64,000 nt of DNA from an uncultured Comamonas sp. (GCA_947306475.1 CAMZGS010000012.1:1-64000), one strand, 5' to 3'. Positions 1 through 8,890 are shown, counted from the first letter of the stretch. A program made the numbers and translations. Notes: generated by a model from the sequence alone, not told the origin.

Positions 1-882
1 CACCCGGCACGCATGTGCAAGCACATGCGTTGGGGATTTATGCAGAGGTTCCTTAATGATGTAAAAATAAACCCCACTTTGCCGGGTACTTCTAATATCA
101 GAAATGTGAGTGAGAGTTTTCCTACTGAGCTTATTTCAATTGGTAACCCGAATTTTGGAACAGGACCACTGCTTTGTGATCCAAATAAAGTGACCGAGTT
201 GGCGGTTGCAAATAATGCTGACCCTGCATGTACGATTGGTACTTTGGCTCCAGGGGAGGGAGGTACGTTTACCATGGTCGTCAAGGTACCTTCCAATACC
301 AAGGCCGACAGCGTCAACAATGGCTATTACCCCATCATGGGCACCAATGTGGATCCGATTAGTGGGCAAGTGGTAAAAACCCCCTTACTGGCCCGCATTA
401 CGCCGGATGTCAGCAAGGTGCCTACATCCATGCCGTTTGGGCAGCCGCTGCCGCCTACGGCAGGGTTTTCTTGCACCAACACCGGTGCGACTGAGGCGGT
501 GGGTGCATCGTGCATGATTACCGGCCTGCCCACCGGAGTGACGGTTGGGCAATGCACGGTTTCTCCCAGCAATGCGGTTTGGACTGAGGGCAGTGACATT
601 CCTATGGGGCAGACGGTAAGTTGCCCGCTCACCGGAACGCCAACGGATCCTAGCCAGACATCGACCCTCATCAAAGTGACTGGCGATGCCACCAATGGCC
701 CGGGCAGCGATGTTGGCCCCCCGGCACCGCAGGAAGTAGATGTTGTCGGACAGGGGCCAGGAGGGGCTGTATTGTTGGCAGCGCCTTCTTCGGTGCCCAC
801 CATGAGCGAGTGGGGTTTGATCGTGATGTCCAGCTTGATGGCTTTGTTTGCCTTCGGAATGCGCCATCGCCTGCCTTTTTAA
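1..882 (+). CDS. IPTL-CTERM sorting-domain surface protein (5' truncated by window)
   Basis: The reading frame is open from the first base, so the true start probably lies outside the window; the ATG at 13 is only the first Met seen. The last ~25 residues carry VPTMSEWGLIVMSS, then a hydrophobic helix and a short basic tail (RHR), the layout of the IPTL-CTERM anchor, a relative of PEP-CTERM. Such proteins are exported, and the C-terminal helix is thought to be processed by an exosortase-like enzyme. The rest is rich in Thr, Pro, Gly and paired Cys, with no enzymatic motif, which suits an extracellular beta-rich domain. Rows before about 300 are clearly AT-richer than the rest. Function beyond surface anchoring is unknown. 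Confidence 0.8.
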   Translation, partial: HPARMCKHMRWGFMQRFLNDVKINPTLPGTSNIRNVSESFPTELISIGNPNFGTGPLLCDPNKVTELAVANNADPACTIGTLAPGEGGTFTMVVKVPSNTKADSVNNGYYPIMGTNVDPISGQVVKTPLLARITPDVSKVPTSMPFGQPLPPTAGFSCTNTGATEAVGASCMITGLPTGVTVGQCTVSPSNAVWTEGSDIPMGQTVSCPLTGTPTDPSQTSTLIKVTGDATNGPGSDVGPPAPQEVDVVGQGPGGAVLLAAPSSVPTMSEWGLIVMSSLMALFAFGMRHRLPF

Positions 883-912
883 TGATTTAGGTTATTGAGG
901 TATTCACCCCTG

Positions 913-948
913 AAAAGACCAGCAGCGTAGAAGCTGCTGGTCTTTTTT
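913..948. terminator. Bidirectional Rho-independent terminator
   Basis: A perfect 14-bp stem (913-926 with 933-946) encloses the 6-base loop GTAGAA. It has T runs on the right and A runs on the left, so it can end both the IPTL-CTERM gene (+) and yceH (-), which converge here. Confidence 0.9.
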
Positions 949-961
949 ACTGCTTGCTGAT

Positions 962-1585
962 TTATTGATTCAGCAAGGTTTCCAGTATTGCCACGCGTGC
1001 TTCCAGGGCGGCAAGGCGAGTTTCAAAATGATTATGACTGCCCATAACGGTACCGCTGGTCACTGCCGGTTCCCCGCACAGCAGTTGCGCCCAGCGGGCC
1101 TCGCGCGCGCCGGGGGCCTTGGGCAGCAGGCGCACCAGCGGACCACCTTTTTCGGCGCTGCGCTCCTGCAGTTCGTGCAAGAAGGCTTCGACCGATGATG
1201 TGTCGGCAAAGCGGTGCCAGCGCTCGGCATTGGTGCGCAGCTCGGCGGCGGTTTGCGGCCCGCGCAGCATGAGTAGGCCCAGCAGCGCTGCCGCCTGGCT
1301 GGGCACACCCAGCACGCGCTCAAAGTTGTGCTCCCAGCGCATGGCGCGCTGGCCGCTGACTTCAACGACCAGGGAGCGCTCGCGCAGTGCGTCCAGCGCA
1401 GCCAGGACATCGCTTTCGGACAACTGCATCGGTGGCTCGCGGCTGGTTTTCTGGTTGCAGCCGGCCAGCAGGCTGTTGAGGGTCAGCGGGTAGCTGTCGG
1501 GCACGGTGCGCTGCTTTTCCATCAGGGTGGCCAGAACGCGTGCCTGCTCGGCGCTCAAGGGGGAGAGGGCGGGGTCAAAAGTCAT
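962..1585 (-). CDS. yceH: YceH family protein (UPF0502, DUF480)
   Basis: A 207-residue protein of the YceH/DUF480 family. The signature stretch [20 protein letters not shown] lies near residues 36-55. The family folds as tandem winged helices; its biochemical role is not established. The C terminus ([17 protein letters not shown]) looks like a short coiled coil. The frame stays open far upstream towards 2167, but the ATG at 1585 is chosen because the family begins a few residues before [16 protein letters not shown], a GGAG precedes it by 8 bases, and the extension lies antisense to purN. It is divergent from purN, with only 45 bases between the two starts. Confidence 0.9.
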   Translation of the reverse strand: MTFDPALSPLSAEQARVLATLMEKQRTVPDSYPLTLNSLLAGCNQKTSREPPMQLSESDVLAALDALRERSLVVEVSGQRAMRWEHNFERVLGVPSQAAALLGLLMLRGPQTAAELRTNAERWHRFADTSSVEAFLHELQERSAEKGGPLVRLLPKAPGAREARWAQLLCGEPAVTSGTVMGSHNHFETRLAALEARVAILETLLNQ

Positions 1586-1630
1586 GGTGTTGTCTCCGGT
1601 CGGGGTAGGGCGGGGATAATCGCGCCCTCT

Positions 1631-2215
1631 ATGAAAAACATCGTGATTCTCATCTCTGGCGGCGGCTCGAACATGGCTGCCATCGTGCGGGCAGCCCAGC
1701 AGGGCCAGTGGGCGCAGCGCCATGGCGCACAGGTGGCCGCCGTGATCAGCAACAAGGCCGACGCCAAGGGGCTGCAATTTGCCCAGGAAAACGGCATTGC
1801 CACCGCTGTGCTGGACCACAAGGGCTTTGGCAGCCGCGAGGATTTTGACGCTGCGCTGATGCAGCGCATCGACCAGTATCAGCCTGCCCTGGTGGTGCTG
1901 GCCGGGTTCATGCGGATTCTGACCCCCGGTTTTGTGGCCCATTACGCAGGGCAGCTGTTGAACATTCACCCGTCGCTGCTGCCGGCCTTTCCTGGTCTGC
2001 ACACCCACCAGCGCGCCCTGGATGCCGGCTGCAAGTTTGCCGGCTGCACCGTGCACGAGGTCACGCAGGAGCTGGACGCCGGCCCCATTCTGGAGCAGGC
2101 TGTGGTGCCGGTGTTGCCCGACGATACCGCCGAGACCCTGGCGGCCCGCGTGCTCACACAGGAACACATCATCTACCCGCGCGCGGTGCTCAACTTCATT
2201 AAAAACAAGAGCTGA
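1631..2215 (+). CDS. purN: Phosphoribosylglycinamide formyltransferase 1
   Basis: GAR transformylase of purine synthesis, which moves the formyl group of 10-formyl-THF onto GAR in the cytoplasm. At 194 residues it has normal family length. It shows the phosphate-binding SGGGSN near residue 9, the catalytic motif [16 protein letters not shown] (Asn111, His113) and the catalytic Asp149 in ELDAGPI. No convincing Shine-Dalgarno sequence precedes the ATG. A GATAAT hexamer ends 10 bases upstream, so the leader may be only a few bases. The methyltransferase gene follows 49 bases later, across a short repeat element. Confidence 0.97.
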   Translation: MKNIVILISGGGSNMAAIVRAAQQGQWAQRHGAQVAAVISNKADAKGLQFAQENGIATAVLDHKGFGSREDFDAALMQRIDQYQPALVVLAGFMRILTPGFVAHYAGQLLNIHPSLLPAFPGLHTHQRALDAGCKFAGCTVHEVTQELDAGPILEQAVVPVLPDDTAETLAARVLTQEHIIYPRAVLNFIKNKS

Positions 2216-2250
2216 TGGCGCTTGCTGGATAAGCGTTTGAAGCCGAAAAC
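2213..2250 (+). repeat. Short Comamonadaceae-type intergenic element (copy 1)
   Basis: Overlaps the purN stop codon and reads TGATGGCGCTTGCTGGATAAGC and onward, with the GCTTg-ctgga-tAAGC dyad shared with copies near 6499 and 35094. Assignment rests on comparing copies inside this window and on memory of similar elements in related genomes. Confidence 0.5.
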
Positions 2251-2264
2251 ATTGAAAAAACGAT

Positions 2265-3539
2265 ATGCACCCTAAAGCCCTTTTGGATGCCTGCGCCAGT
2301 CTGGTGCAGCAAGTACTGCTGTTGCAGCACCCGGCAGACAGCGTGGTTTCGCGCTTCTTCCGTCAGAACCGCAACCTGGGGCCGCGCGAGCGTGCCACGC
2401 TGGCGGAGACGGCGTATGCGGTCCTGCGCAACAAGCTGCGTCTGGAGGCGCTGGCGCGCTCGGGCAGCGGCCCGCGGGAGCGGCGCCTGGCCATCCTGGG
2501 TTTTGCCGGTCCGCGCAATTTGCTGCAGGCTGCCTTGAGCCCGGCAGAAAAGACCTGGTTGCAGGAGTGCGATGCGGTGCAGGACGCTGATCTGCTGCCC
2601 CAGCACCGCCACAACCTGCCCGAATGGCTGGCGCATGCCTTGCAGGCGCAGCTGGGCGAACAGTTCGACGCGCTGGCCGCCAGTCTGCTCCAGGCAGCGC
2701 CGCTGGACTTGCGCGTCAACACCCTGAATGCCAAGCGTGAGGCTGTGATCAAGGAACTGGCTGAAGCCGGCATCCAGGCCGAGGCCACCCCTTATTCCCC
2801 CTGGGGCCTGCGCGTGCAGGGCAAGCCGGCCCTGACCCGGCTGGACGCCTTCCAGCGCGGCGCCATCGAAGTGCAGGACGAGGGCTCGCAGCTGCTGGCC
2901 CTGCTGCTGGATGCCAAGCGGGGCGAGATGGTGGTGGACTTCTGCGCAGGCGCTGGCGGCAAGACCCTGGCCATTGGCGCGCAGATGCGCAACACCGGGC
3001 GGCTGTACGCCTTCGACGTTTCCGCACACCGCCTGGAGGCGCTCAAGCCGCGTCTGGCCCGCTCAGGCTTGTCGAATGTGCATCCCGCCGCCCTGGCGCA
3101 CGAGCGCGACGAACGCGTCAAGCGTCTGGCGGGCAAGATCGACCGCGTGCTGGTGGATGCGCCGTGCTCGGGTCTGGGTACGCTGCGGCGCAACCCGGAC
3201 CTGAAGTGGCGCCAGAGCGAGCAGGCGGTGGCCGAGCTGACGGCCAAGCAGACCGCCATCCTGGAAAGCGCCGCACGTCTGGTGAAGGCTGGTGGCCGTC
3301 TGGTCTATGCCACCTGCAGCGTGCTGCCGCAGGAAAATGAGGCCATTGCCGAAGCCTTCAGCGCGGCGCACCCGGACTTTGAGCCGCTGCCCGCCGGCGC
3401 GCTGTTACAGCAGCTCAAGGTGGAGCAGGCCGCCAGCCTGTGCGCGGGTGGGGGCGATGGCCAGCGTTACCTGCGGCTGTGGCCGCACCAGCACCAGACG
3501 GATGGTTTCTTTGCCGCCGTGTGGCAAAGACGCGCATAG
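2265..3539 (+). CDS. RsmB/NOP-family 16S rRNA (cytosine-5) methyltransferase
   Basis: A SAM-dependent RNA m5C methyltransferase of 424 residues, the same size as E. coli RsmB. The N-terminal ~130 residues resemble the NusB-like RNA-binding domain of RsmB. The Rossmann catalytic domain has the SAM loop [12 protein letters not shown], the motif IV cysteine Cys301 in [10 protein letters not shown] and the motif VI nucleophile Cys351 in [12 protein letters not shown], the two-cysteine arrangement of this enzyme class. The likely target is a cytosine in 16S rRNA, but family members differ, so the rsmB name is not assigned. It lies between purN and rpsO on the same strand. Confidence 0.9.
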   Translation: MHPKALLDACASLVQQVLLLQHPADSVVSRFFRQNRNLGPRERATLAETAYAVLRNKLRLEALARSGSGPRERRLAILGFAGPRNLLQAALSPAEKTWLQECDAVQDADLLPQHRHNLPEWLAHALQAQLGEQFDALAASLLQAAPLDLRVNTLNAKREAVIKELAEAGIQAEATPYSPWGLRVQGKPALTRLDAFQRGAIEVQDEGSQLLALLLDAKRGEMVVDFCAGAGGKTLAIGAQMRNTGRLYAFDVSAHRLEALKPRLARSGLSNVHPAALAHERDERVKRLAGKIDRVLVDAPCSGLGTLRRNPDLKWRQSEQAVAELTAKQTAILESAARLVKAGGRLVYATCSVLPQENEAIAEAFSAAHPDFEPLPAGALLQQLKVEQAASLCAGGGDGQRYLRLWPHQHQTDGFFAAVWQRRA

Positions 3540-3565
3540 GCCATGCCTGTTGAAATGCCTGCCGG

Positions 3566-3592
3566 GTTGTCCCCGCTGCTGCGGGGGACAAC
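3566..3592 (+). terminator. GC-rich stem-loop after the rRNA methyltransferase gene
   Basis: GTTGTCCCCGC pairs with GCGGGGGACAAC (one bulged base) around a TGCT loop. There is no T run, so it is either a weak or Rho-assisted terminator or an mRNA-stabilising hairpin just upstream of the rpsO promoter. Confidence 0.45.
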
Positions 3593-3613
3593 TACCGGAA
3601 AAACAGGAGGGAG

Positions 3614-3622
3614 TGTTAGAAT
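3614..3622 (+). promoter_or_regulatory. Candidate extended -10 promoter of rpsO
   Basis: TGT-TAGAAT matches an extended -10 element (TGn plus hexamer). No good -35 is seen 17 bases upstream. It would give an rpsO leader of roughly 100 bases, long enough for the S15 autoregulatory structures known in other bacteria, although no specific structure is claimed here. Confidence 0.5.
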
Positions 3623-3726
3623 TCGCGGGTTTTGCATGGTGCAGAACGCACGCTGGGGCCTTTCCAGTCCTGGCGCAAGTCACTAAGGGCGCGCTGTTGC
3701 GCCCATTCATTCAAGGAAAACACATC

Positions 3727-3993
3727 ATGATCGCTGCCTCCGTGAAGGCTGAAGTCGTCAAGGCCAATCAACGCGCTGAAAACGATACCGGTAGCCCCGA
3801 AGTTCAAGTTGCCCTGCTGACCGCACGCATCAACGAACTGACCCCTCACTTCAAGCAACACGCCAAGGACCACCATGGTCGCCGTGGCCTGCTGCGTCTG
3901 GTGAGCCGCCGCCGCAAGCTGCTGGACTACCTGAAGTCCAAGGATGCTGACCGCTACGTCGCCCTGATCAACAAGCTGGGTCTGCGCAAGTAA
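3727..3993 (+). CDS. rpsO: 30S ribosomal protein S15
   Basis: An 88-residue S15, the usual length, with the conserved [14 protein letters not shown] and [21 protein letters not shown] stretches that bind the three-way junction of 16S rRNA. It is a primary binder for the platform of the small subunit. AAGGAAA lies 6-7 bases before the ATG. A long frame open upstream of this ATG is discarded because S15 homology begins here. As in most bacteria it precedes pnp, but a strong terminator lies between them. Confidence 0.98.
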   Translation: MIAASVKAEVVKANQRAENDTGSPEVQVALLTARINELTPHFKQHAKDHHGRRGLLRLVSRRRKLLDYLKSKDADRYVALINKLGLRK

Positions 3994-4025
3994 GCCCAGT
4001 GCTGCGATTGAGCGTCTCGTGAGTC

Positions 4026-4068
4026 AAAACGCCTGTGCGGCTTGTCCTGCGCAGGCGTTTTGCTTTTT
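4026..4068 (+). terminator. Rho-independent terminator after rpsO
   Basis: A 13-bp stem AAAACGCCTGTGC / GCGCAGGCGTTTT (one G-U) with a 10-base loop, followed by GCTTTTTT. The remaining ~180 bases before pnp hold a decayed copy of the intergenic element and the pnp leader, with no further gene. Confidence 0.9.
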
Positions 4069-4203
4069 TCTTTTTGTCACAGTGAGTAAGGCAGAGCGAA
4101 GCTGTGTCATTCCACATCGGTGTTGATGGCTGGATTGCTATCAAACACGAAGCTGTCAGCGCTGATCTGGAATGGCATCGCGGTCTGTTTTGCTCTCATA
4201 AGG

Positions 4204-4233
4204 TTGCTGGTAAAGCGCTAGCAGCTCATTTTT
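4204..4233 (-). repeat. Short intergenic element (copy 2, inverted)
   Basis: The reverse strand reads AAAAATGAGCTGCTAGCGCT then TTACCAG, the AGCTGCTAGCGCTT core of the element. It lies directly before the pnp ribosome-binding site (AAGGAG at 4234-4239), so it forms part of the pnp leader. Confidence 0.5.
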
Positions 4234-4246
4234 AAGGAGCATTTTT

Positions 4247-6472
4247 ATGACTATGTTCAACAAAGTTACCAAGACCTTCCAGTGGGGCGCACACACCGTC
4301 ACCATGGAAACCGGTGAGATCGCACGCCAGGCCTCGGGCGCCGTGCTGGTCAACATGGACGACACCGTAGTGCTGGCCACAGTGGTCGCTTCCAAGACCG
4401 CCAAGCCCGGTCAGGACTTCTTCCCCCTGACCGTCGATTACATCGAAAAGACCTACGCCGCCGGCAAGATTCCTGGCAGCTTCTTCAAGCGCGAAGCCAA
4501 GCCCAGCGAGCTGGAAACCCTGACCAGCCGCCTGATCGACCGCCCCATCCGCCCGCTGTTTCCCGAGGGCTTCTACAACGAAGTGCATGTGGTCATCCAC
4601 ACCATTTCGCTCAATCCTGAAGTGGATGCCGACATTGCCGCCATGATCGCCACCAGTGCCGCACTGGCCGTTTCGGGCGTGCCCTTCAATGGCCCCATTG
4701 GCGCAGCGCGCGTGGGCTACATCAACGGCGAATACGTGCTCAACCCTGGCCAGACCGCCCGCAAGAACAGCCAGATGGATCTGGTGGTGGCTGGTACCGA
4801 GTCGGCCGTGCTGATGGTGGAATCCGAAGCGCTGCAACTGCCTGAAGAAGTGATGCTGGGCGCCGTGATGTTCGGTCACGAGCAGGGCAAGATCGCCATC
4901 AACGCCATCCATGAGCTGGTGCGCGATGCCGGCAAGCCTGCCTGGGACTGGCAGCCCGAGCCCAAGGACGAGGCGCTCATCGCCAAGGTGACCGAGCTGG
5001 CCGAGGCGCCCCTGCGCGCCGCCTACCAGAACCGCAACAAGCAGGTGCGCACCCAGGCCTGCCGCGAGGCTTACGCAGCCGTCAAGGATGCGCTGACCGA
5101 GCAGGGCGTGGAGTTCGACCCCATCAAGGTGGACAACATGCTGTTCGACATCGAGGCACGCATCGTGCGCTCGCAGATTCTGGCTGGCGAGCCGCGCATC
5201 GACGGGCGCGACACGCGCACCGTGCGTCCCATCGAAATCCGTACCTCGGTGCTGCCGCGCACCCACGGTTCGGCCCTGTTCACCCGTGGTGAGACCCAGG
5301 CGCTGGTTGTGACCACGCTGGGTACCGAGCGCGATGCACAGCGCATTGATGCGCTGGCCGGTGAGTTCGAAGACCGTTTCCTGTTCCACTACAACATGCC
5401 GCCCTTTGCCACCGGCGAAGTCGGTCGCATGGGCTCGACCAAGCGCCGCGAAATCGGCCACGGCCGTCTGGCCAAGCGCGCCCTGGTGGCCTGCCTGCCC
5501 AGCAAGGAAGAATTCCCCTACACCATCCGCGTGGTGTCGGAAATCACCGAATCGAATGGTTCTTCGTCGATGGCCTCGGTGTGCGGCGGCTGCCTGTCGC
5601 TGATGGATGCCGGCGTGCCCATGAAGGCACATGTGGCCGGTATCGCCATGGGCCTGATCAAGGAAGACAACAAGTTCGCCGTGCTGACCGACATCCTGGG
5701 TGATGAGGATCACCTCGGTGACATGGACTTCAAGGTGGCCGGCACGACCGCCGGTATCACCGCCTTGCAAATGGACATCAAGATCCAGGGCATCACCAAG
5801 GAAATCATGCAAGTGGCTCTGGCACAAGCCAAGGAAGCGCGCATGCACATCCTGGGCAAGATGCAGGAAGCCATGGGTGAGGCCAAGGCCGAGATTTCCA
5901 GCTTCGCACCCAAGCTGTACACCATGAAGATCAACCCCGAGAAGATCCGCGACGTGATCGGCAAGGGCGGCGCCACCATCCGTGCGCTGACCGAGGAAAC
6001 CGGCACCGAGATCAACATCGAGGAAGATGGCACCATCACCATCGCCGCCACCGACGCCGCCAAGGCCGACGAAGCCAGGCGCCGCATCGAGGAAATCACT
6101 GCCGAGGTGGAAATCGGCAAGGTGTATGAGGGGCCGATCGTCAAGCTGCTTGACTTTGGTGCTCTGGTGAACGTGCTGCCCGGCAAAGATGGCCTGCTGC
6201 ACATCAGCCAGATTGCCCACGAGCGTGTGGAAAAAGTCTCCGACTACCTCCAGGAAGGTCAGGTCGTCAAGGTCAAGGCGCTGGAAGCCGACGACAAGGG
6301 CCGCATCAAGCTGTCGATGAAGGCCTTGCTCGAACGCCCCGCCGGCATGCCTGAGCGTGAACCGCGCGAGCCCCGTGAGTACCGCGAGCGCCAGCCGCGC
6401 CAGCCGCGCGAAAACCGTGAACCGCGCGAGCCGCGTGCAGAGCAGCAGCCCGATCAACCCGCACAAGACTGA
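4247..6472 (+). CDS. pnp: Polyribonucleotide nucleotidyltransferase (PNPase)
   Basis: A 3'-5' phosphorolytic exoribonuclease and poly(A) polymerase that works as a ring-shaped trimer and in the RNA degradosome. Two RNase PH domains occupy roughly residues 1-550. A KH domain lies at about 560-620 ([20 protein letters not shown]) and an S1 domain at about 624-692 ([20 protein letters not shown]). The 741-residue length is longer than E. coli PNPase because of a tail from about 696 made of degenerate Arg/Glu/Pro repeats ([12 protein letters not shown] type). The start [11 protein letters not shown] has AAGGAGC at a good distance; the second ATG two codons later is possible. Confidence 0.98.
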   Translation: MTMFNKVTKTFQWGAHTVTMETGEIARQASGAVLVNMDDTVVLATVVASKTAKPGQDFFPLTVDYIEKTYAAGKIPGSFFKREAKPSELETLTSRLIDRPIRPLFPEGFYNEVHVVIHTISLNPEVDADIAAMIATSAALAVSGVPFNGPIGAARVGYINGEYVLNPGQTARKNSQMDLVVAGTESAVLMVESEALQLPEEVMLGAVMFGHEQGKIAINAIHELVRDAGKPAWDWQPEPKDEALIAKVTELAEAPLRAAYQNRNKQVRTQACREAYAAVKDALTEQGVEFDPIKVDNMLFDIEARIVRSQILAGEPRIDGRDTRTVRPIEIRTSVLPRTHGSALFTRGETQALVVTTLGTERDAQRIDALAGEFEDRFLFHYNMPPFATGEVGRMGSTKRREIGHGRLAKRALVACLPSKEEFPYTIRVVSEITESNGSSSMASVCGGCLSLMDAGVPMKAHVAGIAMGLIKEDNKFAVLTDILGDEDHLGDMDFKVAGTTAGITALQMDIKIQGITKEIMQVALAQAKEARMHILGKMQEAMGEAKAEISSFAPKLYTMKINPEKIRDVIGKGGATIRALTEETGTEINIEEDGTITIAATDAAKADEARRRIEEITAEVEIGKVYEGPIVKLLDFGALVNVLPGKDGLLHISQIAHERVEKVSDYLQEGQVVKVKALEADDKGRIKLSMKALLERPAGMPEREPREPREYRERQPRQPRENREPREPRAEQQPDQPAQD

Positions 6473-6486
6473 CTGCTTCCATAAAG

Positions 6487-6530
6487 AGAGCTGGTAGTGC
6501 TTGTCCAACAAGCGTTATCGGCTTCATTGT
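6487..6530 (+). repeat. Short intergenic element (copy 3)
   Basis: AGAGCTGGTAGTGCTTGTCC then AACAAGCGTTATCGGCTTC; the GCTTGT-cca-ACAAGC dyad (6499-6513) is the core seen in other copies. It fills the pnp-tpiA gap and may act as a processing or attenuation hairpin. Confidence 0.5.
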
Positions 6531-6559
6531 TTCAGTTTTTGTTTTAGAGTGAGCGGAGA

Positions 6560-7309
6560 ATGCTACAAAAATTAATAGCTGGAAACTGGAAGATGAATGG
6601 CAGCCTGGCTGCCAACCAGGCCCTGTTGACCGGGATTCTGGAAGGCCTGGCGCAGCAGCCCCCTGCATGCCAGGTGGCCGTGGCCGTGCCGGCGCCTTAT
6701 CTGGCGCAGGTGCAGCAAATCGTGGCTGGCTCGGCCATTGCCCTGGGGGCGCAGGATGTGTCGCAACACGCCAGCGGTGCTTTCACCGGTGAAGTGTCGG
6801 CCGGCATGCTGAACGACTTTGGCGTGCGCTACGTCCTGGTGGGGCATTCCGAGCGCCGTCAGTACCACGGCGAAACCGATGCGGTGGTGGCGGCCAAGGC
6901 CAAGGCAGCGCTGGCTGCGGGCATGATCCCCATCGTCTGCGTGGGCGAGACCCTGGCGCAACGCGAAGCCGGTGAGACCGAAGCCGTGGTGCAGCGTCAG
7001 CTGGCTGCGGTGATCGATGTGGTCGGTGCGGACGTGTCGCGCCTGGTGGTGGCCTATGAGCCGGTCTGGGCCATTGGCACCGGCAAGACGGCCACGCCAG
7101 AGCAGGCGCAGGCCGTGCATGCCGCCCTGCGTGCGCAGTTGCGCGCTGCCGATCCCCAGGGTGCTTCCGTGCGCTTGCTGTACGGTGGCAGCATGAATGC
7201 CGGCAACGCCCAGCAACTGCTGGCGCAGCCCGACATCGACGGTGGCCTGATCGGTGGTGCGGCCCTCAAGTCCGCAGATTTCTTACAAATCATCGCTGTC
7301 GCTGCGTGA
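6560..7309 (+). CDS. tpiA: Triose-phosphate isomerase
   Basis: Interconverts dihydroxyacetone phosphate and glyceraldehyde 3-phosphate in glycolysis and gluconeogenesis. A 249-residue TIM barrel with all catalytic residues: Lys11 in GNWKMN, His96 in VGHSERR and Glu167 in [11 protein letters not shown]. The phosphate-binding LYGGSMN and GGLIGGAAL stretches lie near the C terminus. It follows pnp by 87 bases and precedes secG by 38, the usual betaproteobacterial order tpiA-secG-nuo. Confidence 0.98.
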   Translation: MLQKLIAGNWKMNGSLAANQALLTGILEGLAQQPPACQVAVAVPAPYLAQVQQIVAGSAIALGAQDVSQHASGAFTGEVSAGMLNDFGVRYVLVGHSERRQYHGETDAVVAAKAKAALAAGMIPIVCVGETLAQREAGETEAVVQRQLAAVIDVVGADVSRLVVAYEPVWAIGTGKTATPEQAQAVHAALRAQLRAADPQGASVRLLYGGSMNAGNAQQLLAQPDIDGGLIGGAALKSADFLQIIAVAA

Positions 7310-7347
7310 AGATGCGCAGGTGGCAGGAACATTAGAGGAATACGAAT

Positions 7348-7716
7348 ATGAGTAGCTTTGCAGGCATCCTCCTGACGGTGCAGATGCTGGCCGCGCTGGG
7401 CATGATCGGCCTGATTCTGGTGCAGCACGGCAAGGGCGCCGACATGGGCGCAGCCTTCGGTAGTGGCGCCTCCGGCAGCCTGTTTGGAGCCAGCGGCAGT
7501 GCCAACTTCCTGTCGCGCTCCACAGCGGTGATGGCCACGATTTTCTTCGCGGCCACCCTGGCGCTGGCCTACCTTGGCAACGCCCGTCCTACCAGCGTCG
7601 GCAGCGTGCTGGAAAACGCCGCTGTGGCTCCTGCAGCGCCCGCTGCCAGCGCCGAGCAGCCTGCTGCACCGGCAGCTCCGGCACAGGGTGCTGACCTGAT
7701 TCCGGCCAACAAATAA
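7348..7716 (+). CDS. secG: Preprotein translocase subunit SecG
   Basis: A small inner-membrane subunit of SecYEG. 122 residues, with two hydrophobic segments (about 4-24 and 52-72) around the conserved loop GKGADMGAAFGSGASGSLFG. The C terminus is an Ala/Pro-rich extension, common in betaproteobacterial SecG. TTAGAGGAA precedes the ATG. A terminator follows directly, so the tpiA-secG transcript probably ends before tRNA-Leu. Confidence 0.95.
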   Translation: MSSFAGILLTVQMLAALGMIGLILVQHGKGADMGAAFGSGASGSLFGASGSANFLSRSTAVMATIFFAATLALAYLGNARPTSVGSVLENAAVAPAAPAASAEQPAAPAAPAQGADLIPANK

Positions 7717-7735
7717 AGCACCGCAAATCGATTAA

Positions 7736-7758
7736 ATTGCCGCGATGCGGCAGTTTTT
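7736..7758 (+). terminator. Terminator after secG
   Basis: An 8-bp stem ATTGCCGC / GCGGCAGT (one G-U) with a GAT loop, followed by four T. It separates secG from the tRNA-Leu/nuo unit. Confidence 0.7.
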
Positions 7759-7763
7759 CAAGC

Positions 7764-7769
7764 TAGAAT
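7764..7769 (+). promoter_or_regulatory. Candidate -10 element for tRNA-Leu and the nuo operon
   Basis: TAGAAT lies 80 bases before the tRNA gene and after the secG terminator. No canonical -35 is visible at 17 bases, so this is a weak call. Transcription from here would put the tRNA at the head of the nuo message. Confidence 0.4.
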
Positions 7770-7849
7770 GCGCAGGTTTTCCGATGCACGGCACGGATCC
7801 CGCTACGCAGTAATGGGGTCCGTCGCTGACGGAAGGCGCAGACAGACAA

Positions 7850-7934
7850 GCCGTCGTGGTGGAATTGGTAGACACGCTATCTTGAGGGGGTAGTGGCGAA
7901 AGCTGTGCGAGTTCGATTCTCGCCGACGGCACCA
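7850..7934 (+). tRNA. tRNA-Leu (anticodon GAG)
   Basis: An 85-base class II tRNA with encoded CCA. The acceptor stem GCCGTCG pairs with CGACGGC. The anticodon stem CTATC/GGTAG holds the loop TTGAGGG with anticodon GAG at 7884-7886. A variable arm (TGGCGAAAGCTG) and the T-loop GTTCGATTC are present. It reads CUC/CUU leucine codons and lies 71 bases before nuoA. Confidence 0.97.
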
Positions 7935-8005
7935 TCCAATAACAGCCTGCCCATGCATCAGGCCGTGGTCGAGGGCAGGTCAACAAGCGGGAAACGCGAC
8001 CTCTC

Positions 8006-8365
8006 ATGACTCTCGATCAATATCTTCCCGTACTTATCTTCATGCTGGTGGGCGCTGCTGTTGGTATCGGCCCGCTTGTCCTGGGTTACGTGCTGGGTCC
8101 CAATCGCCCTGACGACGCCAAGAACTCCCCTTACGAGTGCGGCTTTGAAGCCTTCGAAGACGCGCGCATGAAGTTCGATGTGCGCTACTACCTTGTGGCG
8201 ATTCTGTTCATTCTGTTCGACCTGGAACTGGCCTTCCTGATGCCCTGGGCAGTTGCCCTGGATGACGTTGGCGTCACCGGCTTTGTGGCGGTTCTGATTT
8301 TTCTGGCGGTTCTGGTCGTTGGTTTTGCCTACGAGTGGAAAAAAGGCGCCCTGGATTGGGAGTAA
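8006..8365 (+). CDS. nuoA: NADH-quinone oxidoreductase subunit A
   Basis: A membrane subunit of complex I near the quinone site. 119 residues with three transmembrane helices. The conserved loop [22 protein letters not shown] holds the invariant Cys (ECGF) that becomes exposed in the deactive enzyme. It is the first protein gene of a 14-gene operon; the region between it and the tRNA has no other feature. Confidence 0.98.
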   Translation: MTLDQYLPVLIFMLVGAAVGIGPLVLGYVLGPNRPDDAKNSPYECGFEAFEDARMKFDVRYYLVAILFILFDLELAFLMPWAVALDDVGVTGFVAVLIFLAVLVVGFAYEWKKGALDWE

Positions 8366-8399
8366 GTCCCTTTCGGGCTGCAAAGCATAAGGAAACGCA

Positions 8400-8879
8400 A
8401 TGATTGAAGGCGTGATGAAGCAGGGCTTCGTCACCACCAGCTACGACGCGGTGGTGAACTGGGCCAAGACCGGCTCGATCTGGCCAATGACCTTCGGGTT
8501 GGCCTGTTGCGCAGTGGAAATGATGCATGCTGCTTCGGCGCGCTACGACCTGGCGCGCTTTGGTGCCGAGGTGTTTCGTCCTTCCCCGCGTCAGTCGGAC
8601 CTGATGATTGTGGCAGGCACCTTGTGCAACAAGATGGCTCCGGCGCTGCGCAAGGTGTACGACCAGATGTCCGAGCCGCGCTGGGTGATCTCCATGGGCT
8701 CGTGTGCCAACGGTGGTGGTTACTACCACTACAGCTACTCCGTCGTTCGGGGCTGCGACCGCATTGTGCCGGTGGATGTTTACGTGCCAGGCTGCCCCCC
8801 CACTGCTGAAGCGTTGATCTACGGCATCATCCAGTTGCAGCAGAAGATTCGTCGTACCAACACCATTGCGCGGGTGTGA
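8400..8879 (+). CDS. nuoB: NADH-quinone oxidoreductase subunit B
   Basis: A connecting-fragment subunit that carries the terminal [4Fe-4S] cluster N2, which reduces quinone. 159 residues. Cluster ligands are visible as the adjacent pair Cys36-Cys37 (GLACCAVEM), Cys101 (MGSCANGGG) and Cys131 (VPGCPPT). The start [14 protein letters not shown] matches beta-type NuoB. Confidence 0.98.
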   Translation: MIEGVMKQGFVTTSYDAVVNWAKTGSIWPMTFGLACCAVEMMHAASARYDLARFGAEVFRPSPRQSDLMIVAGTLCNKMAPALRKVYDQMSEPRWVISMGSCANGGGYYHYSYSVVRGCDRIVPVDVYVPGCPPTAEALIYGIIQLQQKIRRTNTIARV

Positions 8880-8890
8880 GGAGGCTTGGC

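Noticed and set aside
1586-2167. In-frame upstream extension of yceH
   Set aside because: Antisense to purN; YceH homology and a GGAG support the start at 1585.
4232-6511. A long open frame (over 700 codons) antisense to pnp
   Set aside because: It mirrors the pnp coding frame in GC-rich DNA, has low-complexity His/Gly/Leu-rich translation and no family resemblance.
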